In this document: one piece after another, positions 11,662 through 23,057 of the stretch
Layout of the letters: the number at the start of each line of letters is the position of its first letter
How positions within the stretch are numbered: the first letter of the stretch is position 1
Assembly: GCF_030253575.1 (NCBI RefSeq)
Contig: NC_080563.1
Span: 11,985,001 to 12,049,000 of the forward strand
Reading direction: 5' to 3'
Source of the DNA: Rhododendron vialii
Taxonomy: Eukaryota > Streptophyta > Magnoliopsida > Ericales > Ericaceae
Length of the DNA stretch: 64,000 nucleotides
Translations under genes and position numbers: made by a program
The notes under the pieces: generated by a model
The model's input: only the letters and a program-made list of their open reading frames with translations
The model's database searches: none
Told to the model about the DNA's origin: nothing

Positions 11662-14187
11662 ATGGAGTCTGCAAAGTCAACTTCTTCGGGCGAATCTTAT
11701 CGGTCGATGGATTCCGAAGATTCGGATTTTGGTAGATCCGATCCAGGGTTAGCCGAAGCTATAAGAGAATTCGCCCGGAACTATCGAACGGGGTCAAGCG
11801 GAAGGATCCCCGAGGGTGTAGAAGGAATCGACTACCCCGCCATGGTGGCTCCTCTCCGAACAGTGGGGCCGAACCCCGATATTATAGATATAGGCGAGTC
11901 GTCATCCGAAAGTCCTCATGACGAAATGGAAGAAGAAGAAGAGGCCGAAGGAGCTGACGAAGCAGAGTCGGGACCAGGGACTCCACTCGTTTCGTCAAGC
12001 CGAGCGGGTGAAGGAGCAGGATTTGTCGGCGAATCCTCGTCGCATCCGCCGAAGGCGAAGAGGAAGATCGTCCCAATGGATCCCGATGTGATTCCTGACC
12101 GAACGGGGAAGGACCCCTACCCTTACTTGGAATGCTTCCAAGATAAGAAGAGCCTGGACACCTTCCGAGCCGTTTACGACATCCCCGACGACGTTATCAT
12201 TACACCCGTCCGAGGGAACCAAATAAGATACAGTGACGAACACGTCACCGTCCCCTTGATGGCAATCACAGAAGGGGGCCTTCGGTTCCCGATGCACAGA
12301 GTTTTGAGAGAGATACTTCACCGTTTCAATCTCACTCCGTGCCAGCTGAGCGTCAACTCCTACCGCATCATTCACTCGGTAATCGTCCTTGCCGAGGTGA
12401 AGATGTTTCGACTAGAAGCCTTTCACTTTTTTGAAAATTATATGGTGTCGAGAAACGTTAGGTACTCTCGGTACTACCTCTGCTCCCGGAGGAAGATGCA
12501 AAAGATCATTCCCGAGGGCATGTACGACTCGGAGAAGTGGGCCTCCGATTACGTCGAGGTTCGGGGCAACTTCCAGTTCCCCGAACAAGAGTATGGCCAA
12601 TTCGAAATAGCCACACGAAGGGGAACACCGAGTAAGAGCACTTGTCCGTTATTTCAGATGTTTATGCCTTCTGTTGCTCTGATTTCACTTGTCAATTTTA
12701 ACTGACGATTTCATGATTTTCTTCGGCAGATACCACCAAGCTTAACAAGGTACTATTAAGGGCGGCCAAAGGTTGCGGTCTTGCCGACTCCCTGCTCACT
12801 ATCCCAGCGGAGGAGAGAGACGCCCCAACAATCCTCAAATATAAAGCTACATACGGCGGTCGGATCCGACGAAAGGTAACTGACGAGCCTGAGCAGTCCG
12901 AGGACATCCCCCAAGAACTACAACCGAGCGTAGGCAAACCCCTCCAAGGGTCAATCCAACTTCCAACCGAAGAAGAACCTTTCCTTGAACAAGAAGTTAT
13001 GCCTCCGAGAAATATCAAGGAAGTTCTCCAGAAGAAGCTGGAAGAAAAAGAGAGGGAGAAGGCCCAACTACTGAAGGCTGGAACCGCAGCCGCTTCGGGC
13101 TCGGCGCCGAGCAAGAAAGCCCCACCTCCCCCACCCTCCAAAAAACGACCACTGAGCGCCCCTCTTTCCCCGAAGGAACCACCTGCGAGCAAGAAGACGA
13201 GGGCGGCCTCGAAGGGAAAGGGCCAAGAAGTGGAGCACCCGAAGGAAGCCCCCACAGAAGGAGAAGGGAGGGTGACTGCCTTGGACCTTGACACCCCATG
13301 GGTGCCAAACTTCATCACACCTGGCAAGAAACAGGTTCTCAAATCGGACAGCCTGAAGGAGGACCCTTCTCTGGCTTTCACTCTCCACTCGGGGCTAGCT
13401 TTGCCGAGGGATGTACAGAGTCCCCCTTCTCTGAAAGCAGCCCTGAGTGAATACTACTATCACGTTGGAAGGGTAAGTAAATTCTTTCATACTTGCAATG
13501 GTTTTTTTTTTTTTTTTTGCACATATGCCTTATTTCGTCGGAATGACTTTCATTTTGCTTTGTTTACAGGCCACCCAGTCCATAATGAGTGCCCAATTTC
13601 ATCTCACCGAGTATGACAAGAAGTCAAAACTGCAGAAGCAGTTGGTGGAATACAACAAGGCCCTGGCCGAGGAGTACAAGAAGGGCTTGGAGCAATCTGA
13701 GCTCGTGAGGCAAAGCCTCGAGGTCCAGGTTGCTAATCAAAACGACCTCATCAAGGGGTTGCAGGAGTCGGCCGAGCAAACCAGAGCCGAAGGCAAAGAT
13801 GAGGGGCTGGTTGAGGGGAGAGCCTTGGGGAGAGAAGAAATGAAGAAGGAGATGGAGAAAGAGATGCTGGGGCAGTACGAGAAAGGATATGCTCAGGCCG
13901 AAGAGGATGTGACCGATCAAATCCTTGAAGTGCAGGATGAGATCAAGGAGGGCAGCACAAAGAGAGCTTTATGCTCGGCTACAATAGGGGTCTTGACGAC
14001 GCAGGCGCTGAGGCTGACGACGAGAGGAGGAGTCTGGTGGAAATACCGCCCTTCGCCCTTGCCGAAGTTGCAGCAGAGGAGACAACAGCTGACGCTGCCG
14101 ACTCGACCACCCTACCTGCCCCTGCCGACGCTCCAACCCTACCAGCCCCTGCCGACGCTGCAGCAGATTAAATTTGTTCTAGTTTAG
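11662..14187 (+). CDS. Spliced antisense accessory protein of the Tat element (Transposase_28-like)
   Basis: Three coding exons fit GT-AG rules and keep frame: 11662-12631, 12730-13472 and 13570-14187 (776 codons plus stop). A 5' UTR intron (about 11206-11659) probably ends two bases before the ATG at 11662. The protein has an acidic Ser/Glu-rich N-terminus and a central segment (residues about 215-310) like the Pfam 'putative gypsy type transposon' domain (PF04195), with PCQLSVNSYRIIH as a landmark. A Lys/Pro-rich linker follows, then a charged coiled coil (from TEYDKKSKLQKQ). The gene lies between integrase and 3' LTR, antisense to gag-pol. Such antisense ORFs are known in Tat elements; their role is unknown. 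The last 70 residues look frameshifted: the overlapping frame at 13971-14171 gives an acidic, Ala/Pro-rich tail better suited to the family. Confidence 0.8.
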
Positions 14188-14535
14188 TTTTTGTTTTTTT
14201 TTTTTTGAATATGGTTGGCTCCGAACAATGGGAACCCTGCCAACCATTGGATGTAACTAAGACATGTTGGAGAATTTCTTTTTGAATGACAATCGTCTAT
14301 TCGTTCGGTATGGATGTTGTTTCCAAGTATATAAATATTTGCCAAGTCTTTTTATTCGGTATATACATCATAACCCAGAAATTTTCGAAGTCTTTTCATT
14401 CGGAAGGACTGTTTATGTGATTTTGAAGTCACTAAGAGATGAACTCAGGTTTACCCATATAGTAGCCCCCTGTCCTATTGTATTACTGGAGGAATAGAAT
14501 AAGGCAGTAGGATGGGAAAACTGAACCGAAAAAGT

Positions 14536-14717
14536 GATCATGGGTTTCGAGAGTTTCACCCGAACAAACAAATGGCTTCGAGAATTTCACCCGAACAAAC
14601 AAATTATCATGGGCTTCGAGAATTTAAACCGAACAATCGAATTAGCATGGGCTTCGAGAATTTCACCCGAACACACAAATTATCATGGGCTTCGAGAATT
14701 TCACCCGAACAAAAGAT
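14536..14717. repeat. 38-bp tandem repeat, five copies
   Basis: Five head-to-tail copies of a unit near TGGGCTTCGAGAATTTCACC plus CGAACAAACAAATTATCA, the first and last incomplete. It lies between the convergent 3' ends of the antisense gene and pol. No spacers of varying sequence, so not a CRISPR. Confidence 0.85.
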
Positions 14718-14794
14718 GTTACCGGGGCTAGATGAAATACCCCATGTACAAGAATAAAAATAAAGCATAAGAGGTCAAATGGGAAATGCCAACA

Positions 14795-17700
14795 CTAGCC
14801 ATGGAATTTTCTTAGTTTTTGTGCATTCCATGGATTGGCGATTGGAGTTCCATCCATCTCAGCAAGCTTGTAGACACCATGCCCGATCTTCTCCATCACT
14901 CGGTAAGGGCCTTCATAGGGATCCTTCAGCTTGGTCAACCTTGTCGCTTCGGTAACCATCCGAAGGACTAAGTCCCCGACGTTGAATGGTCGAGCACGAA
15001 CATTGCGGTTGTAGCCCCTTGCAACTTCTTGCTGGTACGCGGCGTGCCGAAGGTTAGCATTGTCACGTAGTTCTTCGGCTAAATCTAACTCGGCACCCAC
15101 AAGAGCATTGTTGTCTACAGGGTTAAAATTCTCCGTCCGGGCTATAGGGATCACAGTAGATAAAGGGAGGACAGCCTCCATACCGTAGGCCATAGCAAAC
15201 GGAGTACGGCCGGTGGACCGCCGAGGTGTTGTTCGATAGGCCCACAAGACGTGTGGAAGCTCTTCCACCCACTTACCGAGCTTCCGATCCAGACGGCGCT
15301 TCAGCCCCCGAGTGATTGACTTGTTCGATGCTTCGGCTTGTCCATTACCTTGAGGATATGCCACCGAGGAATTTTGGATGGTAATGTGGCGCTTCGCATA
15401 AAAAGCTTTGAGAGCGGAGGCAACAAATTGGGAGCCATTATCAGAAAGGATGGCGTACGGTACGCCGAACCTGGAGATGATGTGCTTCCAAATAAAGCGT
15501 TCCACGTCCCCGGCGGTGGTCTTGATCATGGGGGAAGCTTCTACCCACTTGGTAAACAAATCTGTGGCAGTGAGCATGTACTCAAATCCTCCAGGCGCCT
15601 TCGGCATCTTGTCAACTATGTCAAAAGCCCAAACCGCGAACGGCCACGGACTAGTGATCATTTTAAGGGGAAATGCAAGTTGGTGGATGAGAGATGCTTG
15701 CTTTTGGCACCGAACACAGAGCTTCACGTATTCTTCGGATTGTTTGACCATCTTCGGCCACCAATAGCCTTGTGTCAGGGCACGCAGTGCCAGGGACCGT
15801 CCTCCTGAGTGAGCCCCACAGCTACCCGAATGAAGTTCTTCCAGAACGGCTGGCACAAGGTCGTCGTGGACGACACGCAGATCGGGGCCAGTGAAAGTTC
15901 GTCGGTAGAGATTGTCGTTCGGTCCCAGGAAAAAATTGGCGGCTCGGCAACGGATTTTGTACGCTTCGCGCTTGTTCGTCGGTAGCACTTGCTTCTTTAG
16001 GTAAGCAACCACAGAATCCAGCTGGCTTGGGCCGAGGGTGATGGCCATAACCTGTTCACACGGCTTTTCGAAGCTTGGTTTGGGGACCTCGTCAAAGGTG
16101 ATGGTGTGACTGCCCGAGGTCTTGTAGACTGAAGCAAGACCTGCAAGGGCGTCAGCATGGGCGTTATGCTCCCGAGCGATCCACTCCACTTCTACGCGTC
16201 CAAATCTTCCGAACAAAGCTAAGACGTGGCTCACGTAAGCATTCATACGTTGATCCTTGGCTTGATAATCATCGTTTAAATGCCCCACAATGAGCTGAGA
16301 GTTACAAAAGACATGAACCGAATCTGCATCCAGCCGAAGAGCAAGTTGGAGGCCTGCAATTAGAGCTTCATATTCCGCCTCGTTGTTCGTCGCCGTGTAC
16401 CCAATCGAAACCACGCTTTCATGAACAGTCCCGCTGGGTGACACAAGGACGATGCCTGCACCAGCTCCATGAACATTAGAAGCTCCATCGACGGTCAGTC
16501 GCCAAGCGTCGCCGGAGAAGAGCTTCCATTGTCGTTTGGGTTTCTTGCGCCCGAGGGAATACCGAGCACGTAATGGTTCGGTACGACAGCTGGACGGCCC
16601 TTCCAAAACCTCTTCTTCTTGAATCCGAGCTTCTTCAGCGGCAGTTGCCAGGGCATTGGCCTCGTCTTGTAAGCCGGGAGTGAGTTCGGCAAAGAAGTCG
16701 GCCAGGACTTGCCCTTTGATAGCTGTCCGAGGCTCGAATTGGATGTCGAAGTTGGCCAAGTCTTGAGAGAACTTCAAAATCCGGCTCGACGTGTCCGTTT
16801 TCCGAAGAACAGCTTTGAGAGGAAACTCAGTGAGGACCACAATCCTATGGGATTGAAAGTAGGGCAAGAGGCTCGTTTTAGCAGAAACGAGAGCCAATGC
16901 TAACTTTTCCATAGGCAGATACCTCGTCTGAGAATCCGTCATCGTTTTACTGGAATAGAAGATCGGTTGATGGTCCATCCCCTCTCTCCGAACAAGAACC
17001 GCACTCGTTGCATGGTCGGAAACAGCAAGGTAAAGATATAGATCTTCATCGGGCAGGGGCTTGACAAGCAAAGGAGCGTGAGATAGGCATTGCTTTAAAG
17101 ACTGCAGAGCCTGCTCGCACTCCTCTGTCCATACAAATCTGCGTCGGCTTGTTGTGATTGCTCGGAAGAATGGGCGGCAGAGATCACTCGAACGTCGAAT
17201 GAAACGGTTCAAGGCAGCAACCATCCCCGTGAGCCGCTGTACCTCTTTAATTGTCGTCGGAGCTCGGAGCCTCTACACAGCCAAAATTTGGGTAGGGTCA
17301 GCTTCGATTCCTCAGCGACTCACCATGTACCCTAGGAATTTCCCCGAGCTAACTCCGAACGCACACTTCTCGGCATTGAGACGTAGCTTCCTATGTTTTA
17401 GGATAGCAAAGACCTCTCCCAGATCTCGAAGGTGATCCCGAGCGAATATGCTTCTGCAAACCAAATCGTCAATATAAGCTTCTACTTTTACGCCGAGCAT
17501 GCCAGGAAACATCTTCGTGATGAAGCGTTGGAAGGTGGCGCCTGCATTCTTCAGGCCGAACAGGACAACCTTGTAGCAGAAGGTTCCCCGAGGCGAGATG
17601 AAGGCCGTCTTTTCCTGATCTTCCGGATCCAAAGCTATTTGATGATAGCCCCGATACGCATCCATGAAGCTCAAGCGTTCACATCCTGCCGTTGCATCTA

Positions 17701-18886
17701 CCATCTGTTCAATCCGAGGAAGTGGAAATCGATCCATAGGGCAGGCATCATTGAGGTTCGTGTAATCGACACAAACCCTTAGTTTCCCATTTTTCTTCGG
17801 GACAACCACCGGGTTGGCAAGCCAGGTGGGATATAGCACTTCCCGAATGACGCCAGCTTCCAATAGTTGATTCACCTCTGCAATCACAGCTTCGGTATGC
17901 GCGACCGACGAGCGTCGGACTTTTTGCACAACCGGTCGCCTATTCGGATCTACATTCAATGAGTGCATGGCGAACGAAGGATCCACGCCCGGCATGTCTT
18001 GTGGAGTCCAAGCAAAGACCTCTATGTTTCTCATCAAGAATTGGTACATCTCCTCACGTTCGACAGTGCTTAATGAACTCCCGATCAAAAAATATCTTTC
18101 CTCTTCCCCAGGAATGGAGAAACGTATTAGCTCCTCGGTTGACCTCTGTTCGGCAAGTACACCAACATCCTCAATTATTGGGGTAGGAGCGGCAGCCATG
18201 CATTGTACCTCCATACAGCTCTGTTTGTTCGTTACAGTGCTGATGTAGCATTTCTTGGATTGGATTTGATCGCCTCGGATGCTCTCCTGACGTCCGTTCC
18301 ATCCGACGAATTTTACCACCTGGTGATAGGTTGAAGCAACCGCCTGCATTTCGTGTAGCCAGGTTCGGCCAAGAATGACGTTGTACGGACTTGGCGAAGC
18401 GACCACCACAAATTCGATCTCCAGGACGCGTGATCCAGCTCGCACAGGGAGGGTAATCAGGCCGAGTGGCCACACCGGGGCTCCCGTAAAGCTGACAAGG
18501 GGAGTTGACGCCGTTTGAAGTTGAGCGGGAGATAGTCCGAGGCTCTGGTAAGTGGAGAAAAACATGACATCGGCCGAGCTTCCCTGATCTATCAATACCC
18601 GTTGTACGGTTGATTTTTCAATAGCAACAGTAACAACGAGGGCATCCGCGTGTGGAAGCTGCACTCCTTTTAAGTCGTTGGAAGAAAAAGTTATGGCGCT
18701 GCCGGAGCTCGGATCCTCCCACTTTCGCTTTCCTGAAGCACCCACGTTGCAGACAGATAGAGAGGTGACAGCTCTGTCGATTTCTGAACGAAGCTCGGCC
18801 GCTCTTCCTTCGAAAACTAGCCCTTGTATAACGCTTACGAGATTGCCGATAAGAGGGGGAGGTGGAGGAAGTGGATTTTGCCGAAC
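14795..18886 (-). pseudogene. Tat element pol: protease, RT, RNase H, second RNase H, integrase (two in-frame stops)
   Basis: Single frame broken by TGA at 17314-17312 and TAG at 17275-17273. Before the stops come a retropepsin-type motif ([10 protein letters not shown]) and reverse transcriptase with [21 protein letters not shown] and the catalytic AYIDD. After them come the RT-linked RNase H (YSSKTMTDSQTRY), a plant-type second RNase H (LTVDGASNVHGAG, NNEAEYEAL), the integrase zinc finger (HSGSCGAH...CVRC), the DDE core (FDIV, LSDNGSQF, QAEASNKS) and a C-terminal chromatin-side region (VLRMV...DPYEGPYRV). In the second RNase H the expected DSQLIV reads NSQLIV (codon at 16303-16301), losing a catalytic Asp. 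The stops and this change are all explicable as C-to-T or G-to-A transitions. Pol continues the gag frame; the two are separated by the nested solo LTR. Confidence 0.9.
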
Positions 18887-18891
18887 GTCAA

Positions 18892-21009
18892 TGTCACGAC
18901 CTAAAACCGACCCTGGAAGTCGTGACCGGCCAAGCGGGTGTTAAACCGCCGAAGGCCGGCTCATATTCTAGTTTAGGGATTTCTAACATCGGCGTCATTT
19001 TAAGCAATAGAATTCAAGTATGCGGAAGCGTAGAATAAATAACATAATCCCAGAGCTCCTAGGTGTACAAGTATAATAATTACAAACCATTAGGCTACAC
19101 ACGATTCTGCACGGTTATTCTAGCACCCCATTCAGTCCACAACTTGATGTCTATCTGAACCTGAAAAATTGGAAAAGGTTTTCATAAGCCGAAGCTCGGG
19201 TGAGAAACGTATACGAAAGTTACAAGTTTGACCATGGAAATAACCCACATTATAAAACAGTTCAAAGCAACAATTCAAATATTTCGTTGACCATCCAGTT
19301 CAAGCATTTTTGTCCGAAAGCTCATTTCTTCGGTCCAAGAGATGGACCCTTTTCATTCCATTTATTTTTCAACTTTTGCACTTTTGAGCGATAATAGCAT
19401 TCAACGGTATTTTTGCCAGTCTGTTGGGGAGCGACCCCATTGAAGAGTGGTAAGATATCATTACCCGGTGATGCCTGGCCGCATCTCCTACCTTATTACT
19501 TCACGCCACTAGTATCTTTGCCCGTCCCCTAGCGCTCGGGACACCGTTTGAATGAATCATATTATCACGAGCATGTACTAGCAACCAGTAACATTCAAAT
19601 TTCCAAAACATATTGCCATGGTCTACTTTAACTGAACTCAAAAGATTTATAAACCAGCCATCGCATGCACTAACATCAATTAAACCAAGTAGGAAGTTCA
19701 AATCCCATACTTTCCAGCAAAATCAAGCAATGGCATCTCATTCCAAAATTTTAGAAAATACATGTAACTGAGGTATGCGCAACTCACCAAAAAGAAGTAG
19801 CGGTCACTTTACACACGTCACCTCACTTCACAGTTCTTGCACCTAAACACGTAATGTTCTGATGTTAGCTAAGATTCCTATATCCGAAATTTAACTAGTT
19901 ACTTTGGGTGGTAATGTCCATAACTGGGGTAGTGTCATATTTATTTAAAAAGTCAGAATACTCCTTTAGACAATTTAGGGTCAATCAGAGTCTAATTTCT
20001 CTACTGATTTTAGGTATTCTATTTCTTTCACGTAAATTTTAGAAATCCAGATGGATACCTCAATTTTTCCAATATTCCCTCAACTTTAGTCTAAAATCAG
20101 TCAATAACAATCAAGAATTTCAAATTAGGCTTTTAAGATCCTATTTTTAGGGCTGATTTCATTACGACAGCGAGTCCCGAATTCGAACTCTTTGCCAAAA
20201 GGAGTTTTGCTTGTGTGAAAATATTAGAGGTTCGGGTGCGGTGAACGCGTGAAGAGAAAAAGATACAGTGGAGATGTGAGAGGAAGTAGCACAGCGTGGC
20301 CAGCAGCGGGGGCTGCCAATTTGTGGTGGCGTGCGTGTATTATGTGTGATTTGGGTGTCTTGTATTTTTTTCACTCTACTTTCCAATATAGAAACGTGAA
20401 ATACCTATTTTAATATAAATTCATAAAGTGGGAAGGTGAAATTACCAGAAGAGAGGAAAAGGAAGCTCCGCAATGGAGTCTTCCGGCGAACGGCGCGTCC
20501 GTCAGTGTGGAGGACCAGTACAGAAGTTCCGTTCTCTTTTTATTTTAGTTCCTAATTTATTCCTTTGCTTTGTATGGTTAAATAAGGCTTTATTCCCTTT
20601 TGTCTAATATATGAAACGGTGAACGGTGAAACAGGTTAAAGTAATGACACATGTTTCCTTTCCCAATTGACACAGGGTGTTACGTGTTCCACCAGCGCAA
20701 GTTCAATCCGTACGCGTTCAGATTTTAGTCTCCGAAAAATCTCAAAAATTCAACATAGACTAATAAAAGTATGGGGATTATCATGGCGGTGTCCGATTTT
20801 AAAGGAAAGATTCCAACGTCGCGTAACTCGTGCCGTATATAAGATATAACTCCATTGCCCCATAGTATTTACAAAATTAAATCAGAATTCACACATTCAT
20901 TCGGATCATGATACATTTTGCGTAGCCTAACATACTATTAGAATTAAATTAGAGTGTCGAGTATCTATTCGGATCACGTGACTAGAATTTTAAAAGTTAG
21001 GATTTTACA
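18892..21009 (-). mobile_element. Nested solo LTR, 2.1 kb, at the gag-pol junction
   Basis: 2118 bp, from TGTCACGACCTAAAACC to TAGGATTTTACA, with TG...CA ends and a perfect 5-bp duplication GTCAA at 18887-18891 and 21010-21014. No domains and no second LTR were found inside. Minus-strand reading (starts TGTAAAATCC, ends GGTCGTGACA) resembles other large plant gypsy LTRs, so orientation is tentative. The gag frame on one side and the pol frame on the other match exactly once this insert and one duplication copy are discounted. It therefore landed in a continuous gag-pol frame. Confidence 0.82.
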
Positions 21010-21014
21010 GTCAA

Positions 21015-22929
21015 TCCACTGATTGAGGTGACCGGCAGCTGCTAGCTCTTCTAGATACCTTTTGAAAGGTGGGCATTGCGTGGTGTAATGGCCACGTTCC
21101 TTATGATACGTGCACATCCCTGGTCCGCTTCCGACGGTGCCTAAGAGTACCGTTGGCCAAACAAAGAACGGCAATTTGCCAATGATGTTAAGGAGTTTAT
21201 AGATAGGTTCAGTGAATACCGTACGCTCGGCGACGTACTCGTCCGGCCGTGGTTCTCTTTTTGTTTGCGTCCAAGATTGTGGCTGAGGGTGCTGCGGGGG
21301 TCGGCCCTTGTTGTTCGGCTTATTTGATGCCTGGCCCGAGCTACCCTGGCTTCCTTGCCCTTGTCGAACGTTCGATACCTGCTTCTTTGGCCCCATCGTT
21401 TTGGCAGGTTCAGCCTTCGGCGTGTGTCGCTCGGCCATTGCTTCTTCATGAACGCAATCCTTTTCGATTATTGTCATGAGCTCTCCCATCGTCTTAGGTG
21501 GATTTCGTGAGAGGTCGCGAAACATTGCCGAGGTTGGATCCAACCCATTCATGAAAGACTCGGCTGCTACACCTTGATCGCAGTCGGGAATAAGGTTATA
21601 GACTTCCCAGTAACGCTCGGTATAAAGTCCCAGTGTTTCTCCCGTAACTCTCCGCATGTTCACCAGCATCGATAATGTCTTCGGTTGAATGTTGCTGGTA
21701 ACGAAGCGTTTGCTAAACTCCAATTCTAGCTTGTTGAAGCAAGAGATGGATTTGGGCTTCAACTGATTGTACCATAACATGATCGGTTCACCGAGAGTGA
21801 GCGGGAAGATTTTACACATAAGGGCGTCAGAAAAGTTATGGAGGCTCATGGTTTGCCTGAAACGACAAACAAACGCGACTGCGTCTTCTTTTGCCTCATA
21901 ACGCTTCAGCTTCGGCATGACGAATCTGTCTGGCAGCCGCTCTTGTTGAATAGCATCCACGAAGGGGGAAGCCTTTGCCTTCCCGAGCTTCGAATTGTCT
22001 TCGGCTGCGACCTGCGGGACAACAGGGGAAGGAACATCAGTACGCCGCTCTGGAGTCTTTCTTTTTTCCCGCCGATGGTGCCGACGGTGCTCATCTTTTT
22101 CCCCTGGTGTCCGAGCAGCTATCATTAAGGGTGCATGTGCCTCCTTCAAGCTCGTCAATGGAGCGTTCCGAGGCTGAAGAGCCGGGTCGACGGGTTGATA
22201 CACGGTTGGCAGGCCTGTGAATTGATCGTACAGGATAATCGTATTATCGTGCTCCGAACGGTTTCCTCTGCTTTCTGTTCGGTGTCGACTGCCAGAGTTG
22301 GCGGAGTGTCGCCCATCGTGACGTTCGGAATCATGTCGCGATTGAAATGAATATTCCCGGTTGCTACTGGTGTGGGGTCGCCGAGGTGGATCATTTAAGT
22401 CCACGGGCCTCTTCCCACTTTTCTGACTCGTCCGTCGTTCGGAACGGTGTTGTGTTCAGAGAGACTCGCCTCCCCCATTGGTTCCCGCTGTGGAGCCCGT
22501 TGCCGAGGATCGAGTACTCTCGGCACGAATGATGCTCGTCAACCGAGGTCGTGAAACCCCCTGATCAAGGCGCTCAAAGACAGTTCGTCGTTCGGTAACG
22601 GCGAGTTCGGCCGTTTGGGCTGGGCGAGACGGTCTACTTCGTTTGTGGGATCTCTTCGGTCGGCTGGGCTCGGCTCGATGCTCGTGCGCAGGGGTTGCAG
22701 TCACCCCTCCGTCTCGCTCTTCTAGCCGTTGTTGCAGCATGGTAATAACCGCTGCCTGACGTTTTTGTTTGGCCAAGGCGATATCCAACTCGGTCGGTGG
22801 AAAAGAAAGTTGGCGGGCTACGTGGGGAACCGCCCTAGCCGTTTGACGGGGCTCAAGGTTGATAGATCCGTAGCCCTCCAACCCAAGGGTAAAGTTCTCT
22901 GGGCCCGGAGGTGAGAGATGTTGAGCCAT
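21015..22929 (-). pseudogene. Tat element gag (one in-frame stop)
   Basis: The frame starts at the ATG at 22929, about 130 bases inside the primer binding site, and runs to the nested LTR. The N-terminal part has a short basic stretch and a QAAVITMLQQRLEER helix. A TGA at 22458-22456 interrupts it; the same frame then continues for about 480 codons. The retrotransposon gag domain (PF03732-like) covers RFVMPKLKRYEAKEDAVAF to about IIEKDCVHEEAMAERH, with LWYNQLKP inside. A CCHC-like zinc knuckle (CTYHKERGHYTTQC) of the form usual in Tat gag sits near the end. The TGA sits in a context (CTC-TGA-ACA) that would be explained by CGA to TGA. Capsid function is known for the family; this copy is broken. 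Confidence 0.88.
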
Positions 22930-23038
22930 TTGTTCCGTGTAAATACGAAGAACAAACAGGATCTGAGATGAACACAGGCCCTCAACTGATTTTGAACGCG
23001 AAGAACACAAAGAACACCCCGAAAATTGTTTTTCAGTT

Positions 23039-23055
23039 CCCCAGCGGAGTCGCCA
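23039..23055 (-). other. Primer binding site, tRNA-Arg type
   Basis: Minus strand reads TGGCGACTCCGCTGGGG, two bases inside the 5' LTR. Its complement ends GACTCCG-stem plus CCA, which fits the acceptor end of a plant tRNA-Arg whose 5' strand is GACUCCG. Tat elements commonly use tRNA-Arg. Confidence 0.75.
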
Positions 23056-23057
23056 AT

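Noticed and set aside
12698..13388. Long minus-strand frames opposite the antisense gene
   Set aside because: They mirror the codon pattern of the spliced plus-strand gene, are Ser/Gly-rich without domains, and cross its splice sites.
14536..14717. Regular repeats resembling a CRISPR array
   Set aside because: The units are head to tail without unique spacers, in a plant retrotransposon.
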